Shown: positions 9,398 through 18,759, counted from the first letter of the stretch. The stretch is 64,000 nucleotides of DNA from Pirellulales bacterium (GCA_020846145.1 JADLEL010000111.1:1-64000); one strand, 5' to 3'. A program made the numbers and translations. Notes: generated from the sequence alone by a model not told the origin.

Positions 9398-9534
9398 TGG
9401 AAGAAGGGGGAAGGCGGAAGGCGGAAGGCGGAAGGGGGAAGGGGGAAAAGAGAATTTTGTCGGATGAGGGATGAATAAAACGGCCAACAATCAATGCAAT
9501 TTTCCGCCTTCCCCCTTCCGCCTTCCCCCTTTGC
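9398..9534. repeat. simple GGAAGGCGGAAG spacer
   Basis: Direct GAAGGCGGAAGG repeats (about 9400-9450) and their reverse complement (about 9503-9532) flank a short unique stretch between lptE and folP. No gene. Confidence 0.75.
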
Positions 9535-10062
9535 TCACCAGGGTTTTTCCATCAGGCCCACGATTTGCTGGGCGAGTTGATTGATGGCGTCTTGTTGGGC
9601 GACGGCGAGCGATTGGCCCGCTTCGGGCACGAGATTGCCGGTGCCCAGCGCGTCGGTAAGAGCGGTCGGGAGGGGAATTTCCGGGCAGGGGCGGAGCATT
9701 TTTCCGCGGTTATCGGTCCAGCTTACCTGCACCGTGATTTGGGTTTGCAATTCCCGCGGATCGCCGGTTCGCGCGCCGATCAAGACCCGTTTCGATTCCT
9801 GCGTGATGCGGCCCGAAAGGACGCTGTCGGCGTTGGGATCGGAGACGACTTTATAGGGCGTTTTCTTCTCGATTTCCTTCATCACCGCTTCGGTCAGGCG
9901 TTCGCCCAGGTCGCGGCGGAAACTCACCGACTCGAACATCGGCACGTAAACCGTTTGCACTTCGGGCGGATAGAGCGCGGCGTTGCCGATCTGATACGTC
10001 GCGCAGCCGCCGAAGACGGCCAAAAGCAGCACGATCGGCAGTTTTTTTACGTGGTGAGGCAT
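9535..10062 (-). CDS. lptE: LptE-like LPS-assembly lipoprotein
   Basis: Predicted 175-aa outer-membrane lipoprotein that plugs the LptD barrel for lipopolysaccharide export. A signal peptide ends with a lipobox (AVFGGC, Cys near residue 20), followed by the LptE-type core: VYVPMFESVSFRRDLGERLTEA, then a SGRITQESKRVLI strand and the VQVSWTDNRG strand. Length is typical. The base composition just upstream of the ATG is the CAGTGGCC repeat, and there is no recognisable Shine-Dalgarno sequence. Family resemblance is good although LptE proteins are divergent. Confidence 0.82.
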   Translation of the reverse strand: MPHHVKKLPIVLLLAVFGGCATYQIGNAALYPPEVQTVYVPMFESVSFRRDLGERLTEAVMKEIEKKTPYKVVSDPNADSVLSGRITQESKRVLIGARTGDPRELQTQITVQVSWTDNRGKMLRPCPEIPLPTALTDALGTGNLVPEAGQSLAVAQQDAINQLAQQIVGLMEKPW

Positions 10063-10226
10063 GGGGCAGTGGCCAGTGGTCGGTGGCCAGTGGCCAGTGG
10101 TTAGTGGTTAGTGATTAGTAGTTAGTGGATGGATTCTATAGCAAAGCTTCCGATCGCTTATATAACTGCCTACCGCTTACTGACCGCCGGCCACTGACCA
10201 CTGACCACTGACCACTAGCCACTGCT
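10063..10226. repeat. simple GGCCAGTGGTTAGTGG spacer
   Basis: Direct GGCCAGTGG/TTAGTGG repeats at about 10068-10125 and the opposite orientation (CCACTGACCACTGACC) at about 10189-10224 bracket a short AT-rich centre. No gene. Confidence 0.8.
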
Positions 10227-11762
10227 CTACCTCTTCTTCGATTCCGGCAGCAAATCGGTGAGCCATTTGACGTGGTTGGGCGGTTGATCGGGCTTATCTC
10301 GGATGGCGGCGAGGCGCTGTTTTGCGAGTTCGGATTTTTCCGTGCGCGGATATTCGTCGATCACGCTCTGGTAATAAAAGCGGGCAGCGCGGTGATACTT
10401 GTTTTTCTCGTAGTATTGGCCCAGCACGTAGAGGCGGTTGGCTTCCTCTTCGACGATCCGGCTGCGGGCCTTGATCATCCGCGCTTGTTCTTCGCCCAAT
10501 TTCGGCCCATACTGCGTGAGGGCCGAATCGGCGATTTCGTGCGCTTCCTTGAGCGCGGTCTTGTCGTACATGTCGCCTTGATAGACGCGCATTTTCGCCT
10601 GCAAACCGAGGACGTGGGCCAGCATTTGATGGTCGCTGTTGGGATAATCCTTGCGGAGCTGGTCGAACTCCAGCGCGGCATTTTCGAAATCGTCGCGGCG
10701 GAAATACGCCGTGCCGATGGCCATCACGCTTTGGTCGGCCAGCGGACCGGTGGGATCGTACATCCGCACGTTTTGATACGCTTTCAGGGCGTAGCCGAAA
10801 GTGTCGAACCAGGGGCGGCCCTTGTCGGTGAAATTCGGCTGGATGACCAAAAGCGGTTTGGCGTCGTGCAACTGTTCCCAGAATCGGCCGATGGCGAACT
10901 CCCGGGAGACGGCCGTCTCGAGATGCCGCGTATTGTTGTATTTTTTGAAGAGTTTTTCGAATGCGTCGTGCGCTTTGACGTATTCGTCGGCGAAGAAATA
11001 GCTCTCGGCTTGCAGGAAGAGGGCGTCTTCCTCCAACGGCGTGTCGGGCCAGCGATCGGCCGCCGTTTTGAACTGCGCGGCCGCCTCCGGGTATTTTTTT
11101 TGCGCGAACAACTCTTTTCCGTCTTTGAACGCGGCCCGAGCGATGGGTTCGCTGGGACCGTAGCCGGCGGCCTTTTTCATCGATTTGTAGATATTGTCCG
11201 GCTTCAGGTCGGAGAGTTCGAAGCCCTTCTTTTCCAAGGCGGGATTGGCCGAATTCGAGGAGACGACCGAAGGCGGCGGATCGGACGGCAAGACCGGCGG
11301 CGGCGTAACCACCGGTTGGGCCGGGCCGAGTTTCGACATCGGAATTTCATCCGGCTTCGCGGATTCGAGCGGCTCGACGGCCACCGTAGGAATGATCGTC
11401 CCGCCCTTCGACGACGGCGAGACCGCGCCCACGGCGGGAATCACGGCGGATGTCGCCGGCGGCGATCGTCGGGCGTAGTCCGTTTGCGGCTGCACGAGGG
11501 ACGCGGGGGGCGATTGCGACGGTGTTCGCGCGGAAGCGGTGGGGGCATTCGGCTTTGCTTCGCCGCGCAGTTGCCGCCAGAGCCAGCCGTCGTCGTTCCC
11601 ATCGCCCGCGGGCCGTTGCTGAGCGGCGTGGGGAGGCGGAGGCGGCACGCGGCAGCCGGCAAGGGCGAGTATCGAGAAAAATCCGGCAAATAATCCGAAC
11701 GTCCGAAGCCGGCGGAGTTTTACGCCGGGATATAAAGCCGGCAAAGTTCTGGCTGGGATCAT
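10227..11762 (-). CDS. TPR outer-membrane lipoprotein, BamD-like assembly domain
   Basis: Predicted 511-aa secreted lipoprotein. A signal peptide ends in a lipobox (LALAGC, Cys near residue 37), followed by a Pro/Ala-rich low-complexity linker to about residue 185 and then repeated TPR helices: FKDGKELFAQKKYPEAAAQF, DALFLQAESYFFADEYVKAH, ALEFDQLRKDYPNSDH and a last repeat RAARFYYQSVIDEYPRTEKS typical of BamD/YfiO. It could be the BamD equivalent or a paralogue; planctomycetes have several such proteins, and the linker makes it longer than E. coli BamD (245 aa). It reads in the same direction as lptE, which it precedes. Confidence 0.75.
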   Translation of the reverse strand: MIPARTLPALYPGVKLRRLRTFGLFAGFFSILALAGCRVPPPPPHAAQQRPAGDGNDDGWLWRQLRGEAKPNAPTASARTPSQSPPASLVQPQTDYARRSPPATSAVIPAVGAVSPSSKGGTIIPTVAVEPLESAKPDEIPMSKLGPAQPVVTPPPVLPSDPPPSVVSSNSANPALEKKGFELSDLKPDNIYKSMKKAAGYGPSEPIARAAFKDGKELFAQKKYPEAAAQFKTAADRWPDTPLEEDALFLQAESYFFADEYVKAHDAFEKLFKKYNNTRHLETAVSREFAIGRFWEQLHDAKPLLVIQPNFTDKGRPWFDTFGYALKAYQNVRMYDPTGPLADQSVMAIGTAYFRRDDFENAALEFDQLRKDYPNSDHQMLAHVLGLQAKMRVYQGDMYDKTALKEAHEIADSALTQYGPKLGEEQARMIKARSRIVEEEANRLYVLGQYYEKNKYHRAARFYYQSVIDEYPRTEKSELAKQRLAAIRDKPDQPPNHVKWLTDLLPESKKR

Positions 11763-11792
11763 GCTGGACGTCCTTGTCCGGTTTTGTTGACC

Positions 11793-11879
11793 GTAGGTTA
11801 TGCTTTAGCATAACATCGAAAATGGTGCGCAAACAAAGTAATATCGTCGAGCAATTTGTTATGCTAAAGCATAACCTAC
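11793..11879. repeat. REP-like inverted-repeat doublet (GGTTATGCTTTAGCATAACC type)
   Basis: Two perfectly inverted 22-base arms (11793-11814 and 11858-11879) separated by 43 bases. Each arm is itself a near-palindrome, TTATGCT-TT-AGCATAA. It lies between recO and the TPR lipoprotein gene. Confidence 0.9.
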
Positions 11880-11900
11880 CGATGGCGCGTCCTTTCGCGT

Positions 11901-12656
11901 TCAACTCGACATCGCGCCCAAATACTCGTGCATCTTCGGCTTTTTTCCGAGGAGGTGAATCAGGTAACGATTCAACACTCCCCGCAATTCGCCCAGGGAA
12001 CGCGGATCGATTTCCAAACGCTGCCAGGCGTTGCCCTCCGCGTCGGCGAGTTGGGACATGGTCCGCAGCACCCCGGCATGAACGGAAACGACGCCGGTTT
12101 TTCCCGCGCGGCACGCGGGGCACAATACGCCGCCGTCGATCAGTCCGAAGGCGATTCGGCCCACGGCCGGCACGCGGTTGCCGCATTCGGCGCAGTCGTC
12201 CAACGAGGGCAACAAACCCAGCAACTGCAACATTCCCAGTTCGAAGCGGATCGTGCGCCGCGCCGCCGGTTCGCCGGCGGCCAGCGCGGCGAGGGTTTCG
12301 TCGGCCAAGTCGAAAAGTCGCGGATGAGGGTCGTTCGCCTCGGTCAAGTCGTCGAGCAACTCGGCTACGTAGTACCCGGCGTAAAGGTTCAGCAGGTTTT
12401 TTCCCGGCGGCCGGAAGCGCCTGAGGAGCTTCGCCTCGGTCAATAAATCGAGGGTATCGGACGTTTTGTGGAGGAAGACTATTCGACAGAGGGCCAGTAG
12501 GTCAAGAGCAGACTCGAAAGGTCCTTTTAGTCGCCTTCCCCCCTTGGCCAAGGCCCCTATTTTACCGAATTCTCGGGTAAAAAGCGTAATTACGAGGCTC
12601 GTTTCGCTGAAATCGACTGCCCGGAGGACGATGGCGGCGGCTTTTTCGCTGGACAT
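11901..12656 (-). CDS. recO: DNA repair protein RecO
   Basis: Predicted 251-aa recombination mediator that helps RecR load RecA on SSB-coated DNA. An N-terminal OB fold (residues 1-80: KAAAIVLRAVDFSETSLVIT, then FTREFGKIGALAKGGRR) precedes the helical domain with the four-cysteine zinc motif CAECGN ... CPAC near residues 165-195. Length matches the family. It stands downstream of ybeY and pgpH on the same strand, a common planctomycete order. Confidence 0.93.
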   Translation of the reverse strand: MSSEKAAAIVLRAVDFSETSLVITLFTREFGKIGALAKGGRRLKGPFESALDLLALCRIVFLHKTSDTLDLLTEAKLLRRFRPPGKNLLNLYAGYYVAELLDDLTEANDPHPRLFDLADETLAALAAGEPAARRTIRFELGMLQLLGLLPSLDDCAECGNRVPAVGRIAFGLIDGGVLCPACRAGKTGVVSVHAGVLRTMSQLADAEGNAWQRLEIDPRSLGELRGVLNRYLIHLLGKKPKMHEYLGAMSS

Positions 12657-12761
<105 letters not shown>

Positions 12762-13199
12762 TTACTCGCCCCTCGCCCCCCGCCCCTCTCCCCTCAAATA
12801 ATACCGTTCCATCTTGCGCATCGTCGTTCGCTCTTTGGGAGTTGTATCGTCGTAGCCGACCAAATGCAAGGCGCCGTGAATCACGTAGAGCAGCAATTCA
12901 TTTTCGGGCGACCAATGATATTCGGGCGCGCGCGCGATTGCCGTCTCCGCGCTGGCGACGATTTCGCCTTCCAACCGATCGGGCGTGGATTCGAGCACGA
13001 AGGTGATAACGTCGGTAGGCGAGTCGTCGTCGAGAAATTCGGCATGTATTCGCGCGATCGTCCGATCATCGACCACGGCGATACTGATATCGGCCGCTTC
13101 GATGCCCGCGTCTTCTAAAATCAAACGCACCGCCTTTTTCAACAGACGCTTATCGACGCGAAGGCGTGATTGACGATTGTTCACGGCGATGGAGAGCAT
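12762..13199 (-). CDS. ybeY: endoribonuclease YbeY (rRNA maturation factor)
   Basis: Predicted 145-aa zinc-dependent RNase for 16S rRNA 3' end processing and ribosome quality control. The metal site reads HGALHLVGYDD: the first two histidines are conserved but the usual third metal-binding His is Asp, as also happens in some Bacteroidota homologues. The DDDSPTDVITFVLE segment is a second hallmark. The start at 13199 (MLSIAVNNRQSR) is used because the upstream frame translates a GAGAGGGG repeat. The last ten residues (RGEGRGARGE) are encoded by the same kind of simple repeat, so the C-terminus looks extended into spacer DNA. Confidence 0.92.
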   Translation of the reverse strand: MLSIAVNNRQSRLRVDKRLLKKAVRLILEDAGIEAADISIAVVDDRTIARIHAEFLDDDSPTDVITFVLESTPDRLEGEIVASAETAIARAPEYHWSPENELLLYVIHGALHLVGYDDTTPKERTTMRKMERYYLRGEGRGARGE

Positions 13200-13325
13200 G
13201 GAGAGGGGAGATGGGAGAGGGGAGAGGGGAGAGAAACGCATTGCGAAGCCGCAAGCGACTGTTCTGGCATTCAGCATTCATCCTTCATCCTTCATCATTC
13301 AGCATTCATCCTTCATCCTTCGGCG
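13200..13325. repeat. simple GGAGAGGGGAGA and CATTCATCCTT spacer
   Basis: Two unlike simple repeats in the gap between pgpH and ybeY: GAGAGGGG units at about 13200-13232 and CATTCATCCTTCATCC units at about 13269-13320. No gene. Confidence 0.75.
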
Positions 13326-15689
13326 TTACGCCGTTTTCTGGTCGGGGTACTTGATGCGCCCGTGGTAAATGGAGGCGAGGGACATGGCGAGGCTGCGCTC
13401 GATGGTGCGGAGTTCGCGGAGCGTGAGGCCGCTCTCGTCGAATTGGCCGTCGTCCAGCCGGCGTTCGGCGAGTTCGCGGACGATGCTTTCGATGCGCGCG
13501 GGCGTGGGATCGACCAGGGTGCGGCTGGCGCTTTCGACGGCGTCGGCCAACATCAGCACGGCGGCTTCCTTGGTTTGCGGCTTGGGGCCGGGGTAGCGGA
13601 AGCTGCTCTCATCGACTTCGCCGTTTTCGGGATCCGATTCGCGCTGCGCTCGCCCGTAGAAATACTCGACCAGCGTGGTGCCGTGGTGCTGGGCGATCAA
13701 GTCGATGATCGGCTGCGGCAGATGATGCTGGCGGCCCAAGTCGGAGCCGTCCTTGATGTGCGCGATGATCACCAGGGTGCTCATGGCGGGCACGAGCGAT
13801 TCGTGGCGGTTGCCTTCGGCGGACTGATTTTCGACGAAATAGCCGGGTTTGAGCATCTTGCCGATATCGTGGAAATACGCGCCCACCCGGCATAGCAGGC
13901 CCCGCGCGCCGATGCTCTCGGCGGCGGCCTCGGCGATGGAGCCGACCGTAACCGAGTGATTATAGGTGCTGGGGGCGCGGCGCACCAATTCCTGCAAGAG
14001 CGGATGGGCGACGTCGCCCAGCTCCAGGAGGCTCAAGTCGGTGAGCACGCCGAACGCTTGTTCGACGAAGGGCAAGAGGCCGGTCATCACGAAACCCGCC
14101 GCCACGGTCCAGAGGCCGGTGAGCAGGGAATTCTTCAGCAGCAACCAGCCCCAAGGTTGATCGCCGATGGTTTCCATGGCGAGATTGAGCGCCGCGGCCA
14201 CCGCCCCGGCAAGCAGGCCGACATAGATCAGCTTGCTCCGCGAGCGGATGCCGCCGAGGCAAAGAATGGCGGTGGTGATCGTGCCCAAGAGAACGATCAA
14301 TTCGGACAGGTCTTCTCCCAAGGCCAGCACGACGACGGCGGAGAGCGTTCCGGTAACCATCATCGCCAGTTCGCGGCGGGTGATGATGGCCATGGTCATG
14401 CCGAAGAGGACGAGGGGCATAATTTCCGCATGCCAACGGTCGGCGGCCGCCCATTGGGCAAACGCGACGGTGGCCAGCGAAATCAGCGTGATGACGAAGA
14501 CGCGGCCGAGGCCGACCGCGGGAGTTCGCTGCCGGTAGCGCGTATAGACGCCGCAGAGCAGGAAGGCCACGAAAACCATCAGCATCACCGCGCCGCCGCG
14601 AAGCAGCAGGGACATCGGCGCGGTATTCCAGCGGTCTTCGAGCATCTTGGCGTATTCCATGCGCAAGAGCGCGATTTGCTCTTGGGCGAGCGGTTTGCCG
14701 CCCTCGGCGAGGATCGTCCCGGCCGCGTAGATATCCTCGGCTTCCGGCACCGCCTGCACGGCTTTGTCGATGGAATCGAGGGTCGCTTTCTCGTCGAGGC
14801 TGAGGGTGGGAGCGAGAGCAAGCTTGGGTCGGAGCCAGGCAAAGACGCCATCGGCGACTCCGTCGTTTTTTAGACTGCTTCGAAGGCTGTCGTGAATGGC
14901 TTCGCCGTCGCCGATCAATACATCGGCCACCTTGACCGTTTGCAAGCCGGCGGGATTCAAGGTGGGAGCCGCCGCCGCGGGATCGACTCGATAAACGAGG
15001 ATTTCCTCCTGATTGCCTTGTTCTTTCCCCGCGGGCAATTTCCCCAGCTTGGTCAGCTTTTGCAACAAACCGCGCCGCTCGTAAGGCGCCAACGCGATTT
15101 TCAACGCCTGATCCAATTGCTCGATCTTCTCCGCTCCGGTGAACGCCGATTTGAATTCCCGAAACCGCTCTTCCGGCGATTTCTCGGACTTCTTTTCCGC
15201 GGGAATTTCTATTTTTTCGGCAGCTTTTGCGGATGCGGCGGCCGGTTCGGGCGGTTGAAATTCGCGCCACTTTTCCGACTTCGATCCGGAAGTCAGGTCT
15301 TTCAGGGATGGGGCGGCCGCAATCTCCCGCAAGGTGGTCGATAACGCGGCGCGAAGCTGTTCGAGCGGTCGCGGATCGAGTTTGTAAATATAACGAACCT
15401 GATTCCGCGCGAGTTCCTCGGCCTTCATGGTTTCGCGCAGATTTTTTCGCGTGAACGGCACTCGGGCGACGACGCCGTTGCGCGGCGCATCGCCCTCGCG
15501 ATAGCCGAAGGGCGGATTCCAGCCTTGAATTACGATGCAGATCACGACGGCGGAAACGAACGCCAGGCCGATGCGGGCGACGATATCGCGACGGCGCAGG
15601 TTGAGCCACGCCCGCTCCCAAGGGCCGGGAGGAAGGTCGAGGGCGGCTACCCGCTCCGATCGCGTTCGTATCTGTCCGCTAAGAGACAT
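13326..15689 (-). CDS. pgpH: 7TM-HD domain phosphodiesterase (PgpH/YqfF-like)
   Basis: Predicted 787-aa membrane phosphohydrolase; characterised relatives (PgpH) degrade cyclic di-AMP. Order: a short cytoplasmic N-terminus, TM1 at about residues 37-55, a large extracytoplasmic 7TMR-HDED domain (about 70-350), a seven-helix membrane block (about 360-560) and a cytoplasmic HD domain with HSVTVGSIAEAAAESIGARG, the metal motif AYFHDIGKMLKPGYF and a second HxD-like segment (IAQHHGTTLVEYFY). Length is a little above the Firmicutes protein (about 710). The ATG directly abuts a CCTATCCCC repeat, with no Shine-Dalgarno sequence. It lies between phoH and ybeY, as is common. Confidence 0.92.
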   Translation of the reverse strand: MSLSGQIRTRSERVAALDLPPGPWERAWLNLRRRDIVARIGLAFVSAVVICIVIQGWNPPFGYREGDAPRNGVVARVPFTRKNLRETMKAEELARNQVRYIYKLDPRPLEQLRAALSTTLREIAAAPSLKDLTSGSKSEKWREFQPPEPAAASAKAAEKIEIPAEKKSEKSPEERFREFKSAFTGAEKIEQLDQALKIALAPYERRGLLQKLTKLGKLPAGKEQGNQEEILVYRVDPAAAAPTLNPAGLQTVKVADVLIGDGEAIHDSLRSSLKNDGVADGVFAWLRPKLALAPTLSLDEKATLDSIDKAVQAVPEAEDIYAAGTILAEGGKPLAQEQIALLRMEYAKMLEDRWNTAPMSLLLRGGAVMLMVFVAFLLCGVYTRYRQRTPAVGLGRVFVITLISLATVAFAQWAAADRWHAEIMPLVLFGMTMAIITRRELAMMVTGTLSAVVVLALGEDLSELIVLLGTITTAILCLGGIRSRSKLIYVGLLAGAVAAALNLAMETIGDQPWGWLLLKNSLLTGLWTVAAGFVMTGLLPFVEQAFGVLTDLSLLELGDVAHPLLQELVRRAPSTYNHSVTVGSIAEAAAESIGARGLLCRVGAYFHDIGKMLKPGYFVENQSAEGNRHESLVPAMSTLVIIAHIKDGSDLGRQHHLPQPIIDLIAQHHGTTLVEYFYGRAQRESDPENGEVDESSFRYPGPKPQTKEAAVLMLADAVESASRTLVDPTPARIESIVRELAERRLDDGQFDESGLTLRELRTIERSLAMSLASIYHGRIKYPDQKTA

Positions 15690-15814
15690 GGGGATAGGGG
15701 ATAGGGGATAGGGAATAGGGAATAGGTATTAGGCGGTTTGGCAAGTTTTCATATAATGATTGATTGGCAAGAACAAATTGTTGATCCAAATTCGGTGTCA
15801 TCTGTTTTAATCCC
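15690..15814. repeat. simple GGGATAGGGGATAGGG spacer
   Basis: GGGATAGGGGATA units at about 15690-15728 and the inverse (CCCCATCCCCTATCCCC) at about 15825-15850, inside the 3' end of phoH. The middle is AT-rich unique sequence without a gene. Confidence 0.8.
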
Positions 15815-16801
15815 CTATTTCCTATCCCCCATCCCCCATCCCCTATCCCCTGTTTTATGCTTTCCGTGGCTTTCATACGCATCGACGATCCGCTGGACCA
15901 GCGGATGGCGGACGATGTCGGCGGTGGATAACGCGACGGAGGCGATGCCGTCGATGCCCTTGAGGCGCTCCAGCGCGTCGATCAAGCCGCTGCGGGTATT
16001 TTCCGGCAGGTCGATTTGCGTTACGTCGCCGGAGACGACGATTCTCGAGCCCATGCCCATGCGCGTGAGGAACATCTTCATTTGCGCAATGGTGGTGTTT
16101 TGCGCTTCGTCGAGGATGATGAAGGCCTCGTTCAACGTGCGGCCGCGCATGTACGCCAAGGGGATCACCTCGATGAGATCCTCCTCCGAATAGCGGCGGA
16201 TGAGGTCGTGGTCCATCATTTCGTGCAAGGCGTCCATCAGCGGCCGCAAGTAGGGATTGATTTTCGCCTGCAAGTCGCCGGGGAGAAAGCCGAGGCTCTC
16301 GCCGGCTTCGACGGCGGGCCGAACCAAGACCACTTTGCGGACCGCCTCGCGCTTGAGCGCGGCGGCGGCCATGGCGACGGCCAAATAAGTTTTGCCCGTG
16401 CCCGCCGGGCCGCGGCAAAATACGATGTCGTTGTGCCGGATGGCGTCGAGATAGCGCGCCTGGCCGGGCGTTTTCGCGCGGATCTGGCGGCCGGGTTTGA
16501 AAACTTCGACGGGGGCGTTCTTCGCATCGCCCGGAACGCCGCCGTCTTTCACCGCCGCGAGCATCCGCGAAACATCCTCGGCCGCCAACGAACCGTGCCG
16601 GTTCGCATGGGATTGAAACTCCTCTAAAATGGAAGTGGCGGTCGCCACGGCCGCGCTCGGTCCTTCGATATAGACCTGGCCGTCGCGAGCGGAGATGTTC
16701 ACGCCCAATGCCTCGCGCAACTGTCGCACGTGCTGATCGCGGGCGCCAAAGAGCGTGAGCAGCGACTTGGCATCGAAAACCGAGATGGTCGTTTCACTCA
16801 T
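15815..16801 (-). CDS. phoH: PhoH-family ATPase
   Basis: Predicted 328-aa cytosolic PhoH/YbeZ-type P-loop protein, often found with YbeY and thought to act in RNA metabolism or ribosome maturation. An N-terminal KH-like domain (residues 20-75, VNISARDGQVYIEGP) is followed by Walker A (GPAGTGKTYLAVAMA, near residue 137) and Walker B (AFIILDEAQNTT), and the sensor GSRIVVSGDVTQIDLPE. Length is typical. The last residues (about TGDRGWGMGDRK) are encoded by the GGGATAGGGGATGGG repeat, so the C-terminus has been extended by spacer sequence. Confidence 0.93.
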   Translation of the reverse strand: MSETTISVFDAKSLLTLFGARDQHVRQLREALGVNISARDGQVYIEGPSAAVATATSILEEFQSHANRHGSLAAEDVSRMLAAVKDGGVPGDAKNAPVEVFKPGRQIRAKTPGQARYLDAIRHNDIVFCRGPAGTGKTYLAVAMAAAALKREAVRKVVLVRPAVEAGESLGFLPGDLQAKINPYLRPLMDALHEMMDHDLIRRYSEEDLIEVIPLAYMRGRTLNEAFIILDEAQNTTIAQMKMFLTRMGMGSRIVVSGDVTQIDLPENTRSGLIDALERLKGIDGIASVALSTADIVRHPLVQRIVDAYESHGKHKTGDRGWGMGDRK

Positions 16802-17242
16802 CCAATTCGCACCGGTTCTTGCGCCGGCGCCACGGGTCGTCCCTCGCTGAATTCCTTATCCTTCCATCGAAGAATAACAAACCATTTACAATGGTTTATG
16901 CGAACTTCACTCTCCATTATACGATCAAGCCGGCAAGATGATTAGATAGCCCACCCTCAGAGGGAGAAAGAGGGGGTGTTCAACAAGGAATATCCCGAAA
17001 AGATTAGTCGAGTGGGCTGTGACCACGATTTTCAATAGGTTGTTATACTGCATTTTGTTGAAATTGTCCGATTTCCAGCGAGCCGAGGGGTTTATCCCCT
17101 CGGCTAGAACCGCCGAACGATTTCACGCTTCCAGCCGAGGGGATAAACCCCTCGGCTCGCTTTCGTTGATTTTGATAAGCGACCATCTCAACCTAACGCA
17201 GTATAGTATTCTTTGGTGGGCAAAGCCCACCCTAAAAAATCA
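16802..17242. repeat. intergenic region with an inverted-repeat (MITE/REP-like) element
   Basis: A perfect 28-base inverted repeat occupies 17078-17105 and 17133-17160; each arm is a palindrome built on AGCCGAGGGG-TTTAT-CCCCTCGGCT. Outside it, the flanks are again imperfectly inverted (TATACTGCATTTTGTTG near 17045 against CAACCTAACGCAGTATA near 17190), giving a nested element of about 160 bases. A further small palindrome GGTGGGCAAAGCCCACC lies at about 17214-17230. 16802-17040 is AT-rich with no gene seen. Confidence 0.8.
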
Positions 17243-17596
17243 TCAATAATTGGTTAATTCCGGCAGATAGGTATGGCAATGAGGGCAAATATGGATCAAC
17301 GCGGGAATGTCGCGGTTGCACTTAACGCACGTCTTGCGGGGGGTGTGGTGAATGGCGCTGCCGCGCATGATGACGCTATCGCCGAAATCGTGGATCGTGT
17401 CGGTGAGAGATTTATCGTCCAGATTGGGGGATGGCCCGAGGAAGTCCAAAATGGCGTCTTCCGAGATCGCCTTGGGCTGTACGGGCTTCGGAACCGAGAC
17501 CAGCGACTTGCATAAGGGGCAACGGCCGGTAATCCCCGCCATCGAATCTTTAACCTTCAGACGGTGCCCATTCGGGCATTTTACCTCGATCGACAT
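17243..17596 (-). CDS. small double zinc-ribbon protein
   Basis: Predicted 117-aa soluble protein with two zinc-ribbon-like motifs: near the N-terminus CPNGHRLKVKD ... CPLCKSLVSVP, and near the C-terminus CVKCNRDIPALIH ... CPHC. The middle stretch (about 45-80) is polar and acidic. No catalytic motif is seen; such proteins may bind nucleic acid or proteins. Start at 17596 (MSIEVKCPNGHRL); an upstream in-frame ATG at 17611 would add five residues. Similar short zinc-ribbon proteins are frequent in planctomycetes, usually of unknown function. Confidence 0.7.
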   Translation of the reverse strand: MSIEVKCPNGHRLKVKDSMAGITGRCPLCKSLVSVPKPVQPKAISEDAILDFLGPSPNLDDKSLTDTIHDFGDSVIMRGSAIHHTPRKTCVKCNRDIPALIHICPHCHTYLPELTNY

Positions 17597-17889
17597 CGCT
17601 CGCTCTCCCAATCTTGCCCACTGGGTGAGGACTTAAACGCCGATGCTCAACTCGGTTGGTCGAAAAATCCAAAGATGCTTTCTCTTCGCAAAACCAGCGA
17701 AATCTCGGCGAAAAACGCTATCTTTGAGGAATAAATTATGATAATCAATGATGAGAATAAACAAAACCAACGCACCGTACACCAACCTACATCTTCTATT
17801 GTAATCGATTTATTGGGAAGTGAAATACCCCATTTCGGGTTAGGCAAAAGATCGATTTTCAATTTATCCGAACAGGCCGGAAACCCGTC
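17597..17889. other. AT-rich intergenic region without a convincing gene
   Basis: About 290 bases, AT-rich compared with its neighbours. Short ORFs exist on both strands (plus from 17738 preceded by GAGGAATAAATT; minus 17647-17862), but neither shows recognisable protein character and the plus one runs antisense into cdsA. Possible small RNA or promoter region for the zinc-ribbon gene; nothing specific can be supported. Confidence 0.4.
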
Positions 17890-18759
17890 CTACACGATTC
17901 CCCAGTTCCAGCAGACCCAGGCGACGGGGGCGGCAAAAAGGAGCGAATCGAGGAGGTCCAAGATGCCGCCGAAGCCGGGCATCCAGGTGCTGGAGTCTTT
18001 CCGGCCGACATCGCGTTTGATGAGCGACTCGGCCAGATCGCCGAACATGCCGGCTACTCCCATACATAAGCCGTAAATCCACCAGCCTACGGGGATGCGG
18101 GGAGTGGATTTCCAGTAGGGGGAGTCCATCGTCAAATCGAGAACGTGAAAACATAGCCAAGCGCCGGCGCAGGAGAAAAGAAGCGCCCCCAGGGCGCCTT
18201 CGATGGTTTTGCCGGGACTCAAGCGGGGCGCCATTTTATGACGGCCGCACAAGCGGCCAACCGTATAGGCACCCGTATCGCCTAGCTTCACCAGGACGAT
18301 CATCGAAGCCAAGGCGCCGACGCCCCAGGTCATTCGCAATTGAGCGAGGAAGTAGAACGTCAGCCCGATATATGCCAGCACGAAAACCGAGGCGGCGAGA
18401 TTCGTTAAATTTCCACCCGGTTTCTCATAACGCAGCATCTCGCCGAAAAACGCCGCCAGGACACAGGCCGCGAATAGACAGAGCGTTATCCCTTCAAACG
18501 GCAGGGAGGACCGCGCCGCGAGCGTTGGCAGCCAACAACTTGCGAACAGCAGGATATTGCCGACATAGACGATCCCCTTCCGCGGTTTCATCCCGCCGGC
18601 TTCGAGCATTGCAAACAGCTCGGACGAAGCAAGAACGACCAACACCAGTCCCAAGGGCAAGAGATAGATGCCGGGCGTGGACGCAAGATGATCGAGCCAA
18701 CACAGGCCAACCAGTGCGGCGATCATCAGAAAGCCCAGTAATAGACGCCAACGCAACAT
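17890..18759 (-). CDS. cdsA: phosphatidate cytidylyltransferase
   Basis: Predicted 289-aa polytopic inner-membrane enzyme making CDP-diacylglycerol from phosphatidate and CTP, the branch point of phospholipid synthesis. About eight hydrophobic helices are visible; the C-terminal signature reads GDLAESLIKRDVGRKDSS, with LSPGKTIEGALGALLFS before it. Length is typical (about 270-290). It is separated from murF by a repeat-rich gap. Confidence 0.93.
   Translation of the reverse strand: MLRWRLLLGFLMIAALVGLCWLDHLASTPGIYLLPLGLVLVVLASSELFAMLEAGGMKPRKGIVYVGNILLFASCWLPTLAARSSLPFEGITLCLFAACVLAAFFGEMLRYEKPGGNLTNLAASVFVLAYIGLTFYFLAQLRMTWGVGALASMIVLVKLGDTGAYTVGRLCGRHKMAPRLSPGKTIEGALGALLFSCAGAWLCFHVLDLTMDSPYWKSTPRIPVGWWIYGLCMGVAGMFGDLAESLIKRDVGRKDSSTWMPGFGGILDLLDSLLFAAPVAWVCWNWGIV

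Noticed and set aside
17738-18076. 112-aa plus ORF preceding and overlapping cdsA
   Set aside because: Despite GAGGAATAAATT before its ATG, most of it is antisense to cdsA and it has no recognisable features.
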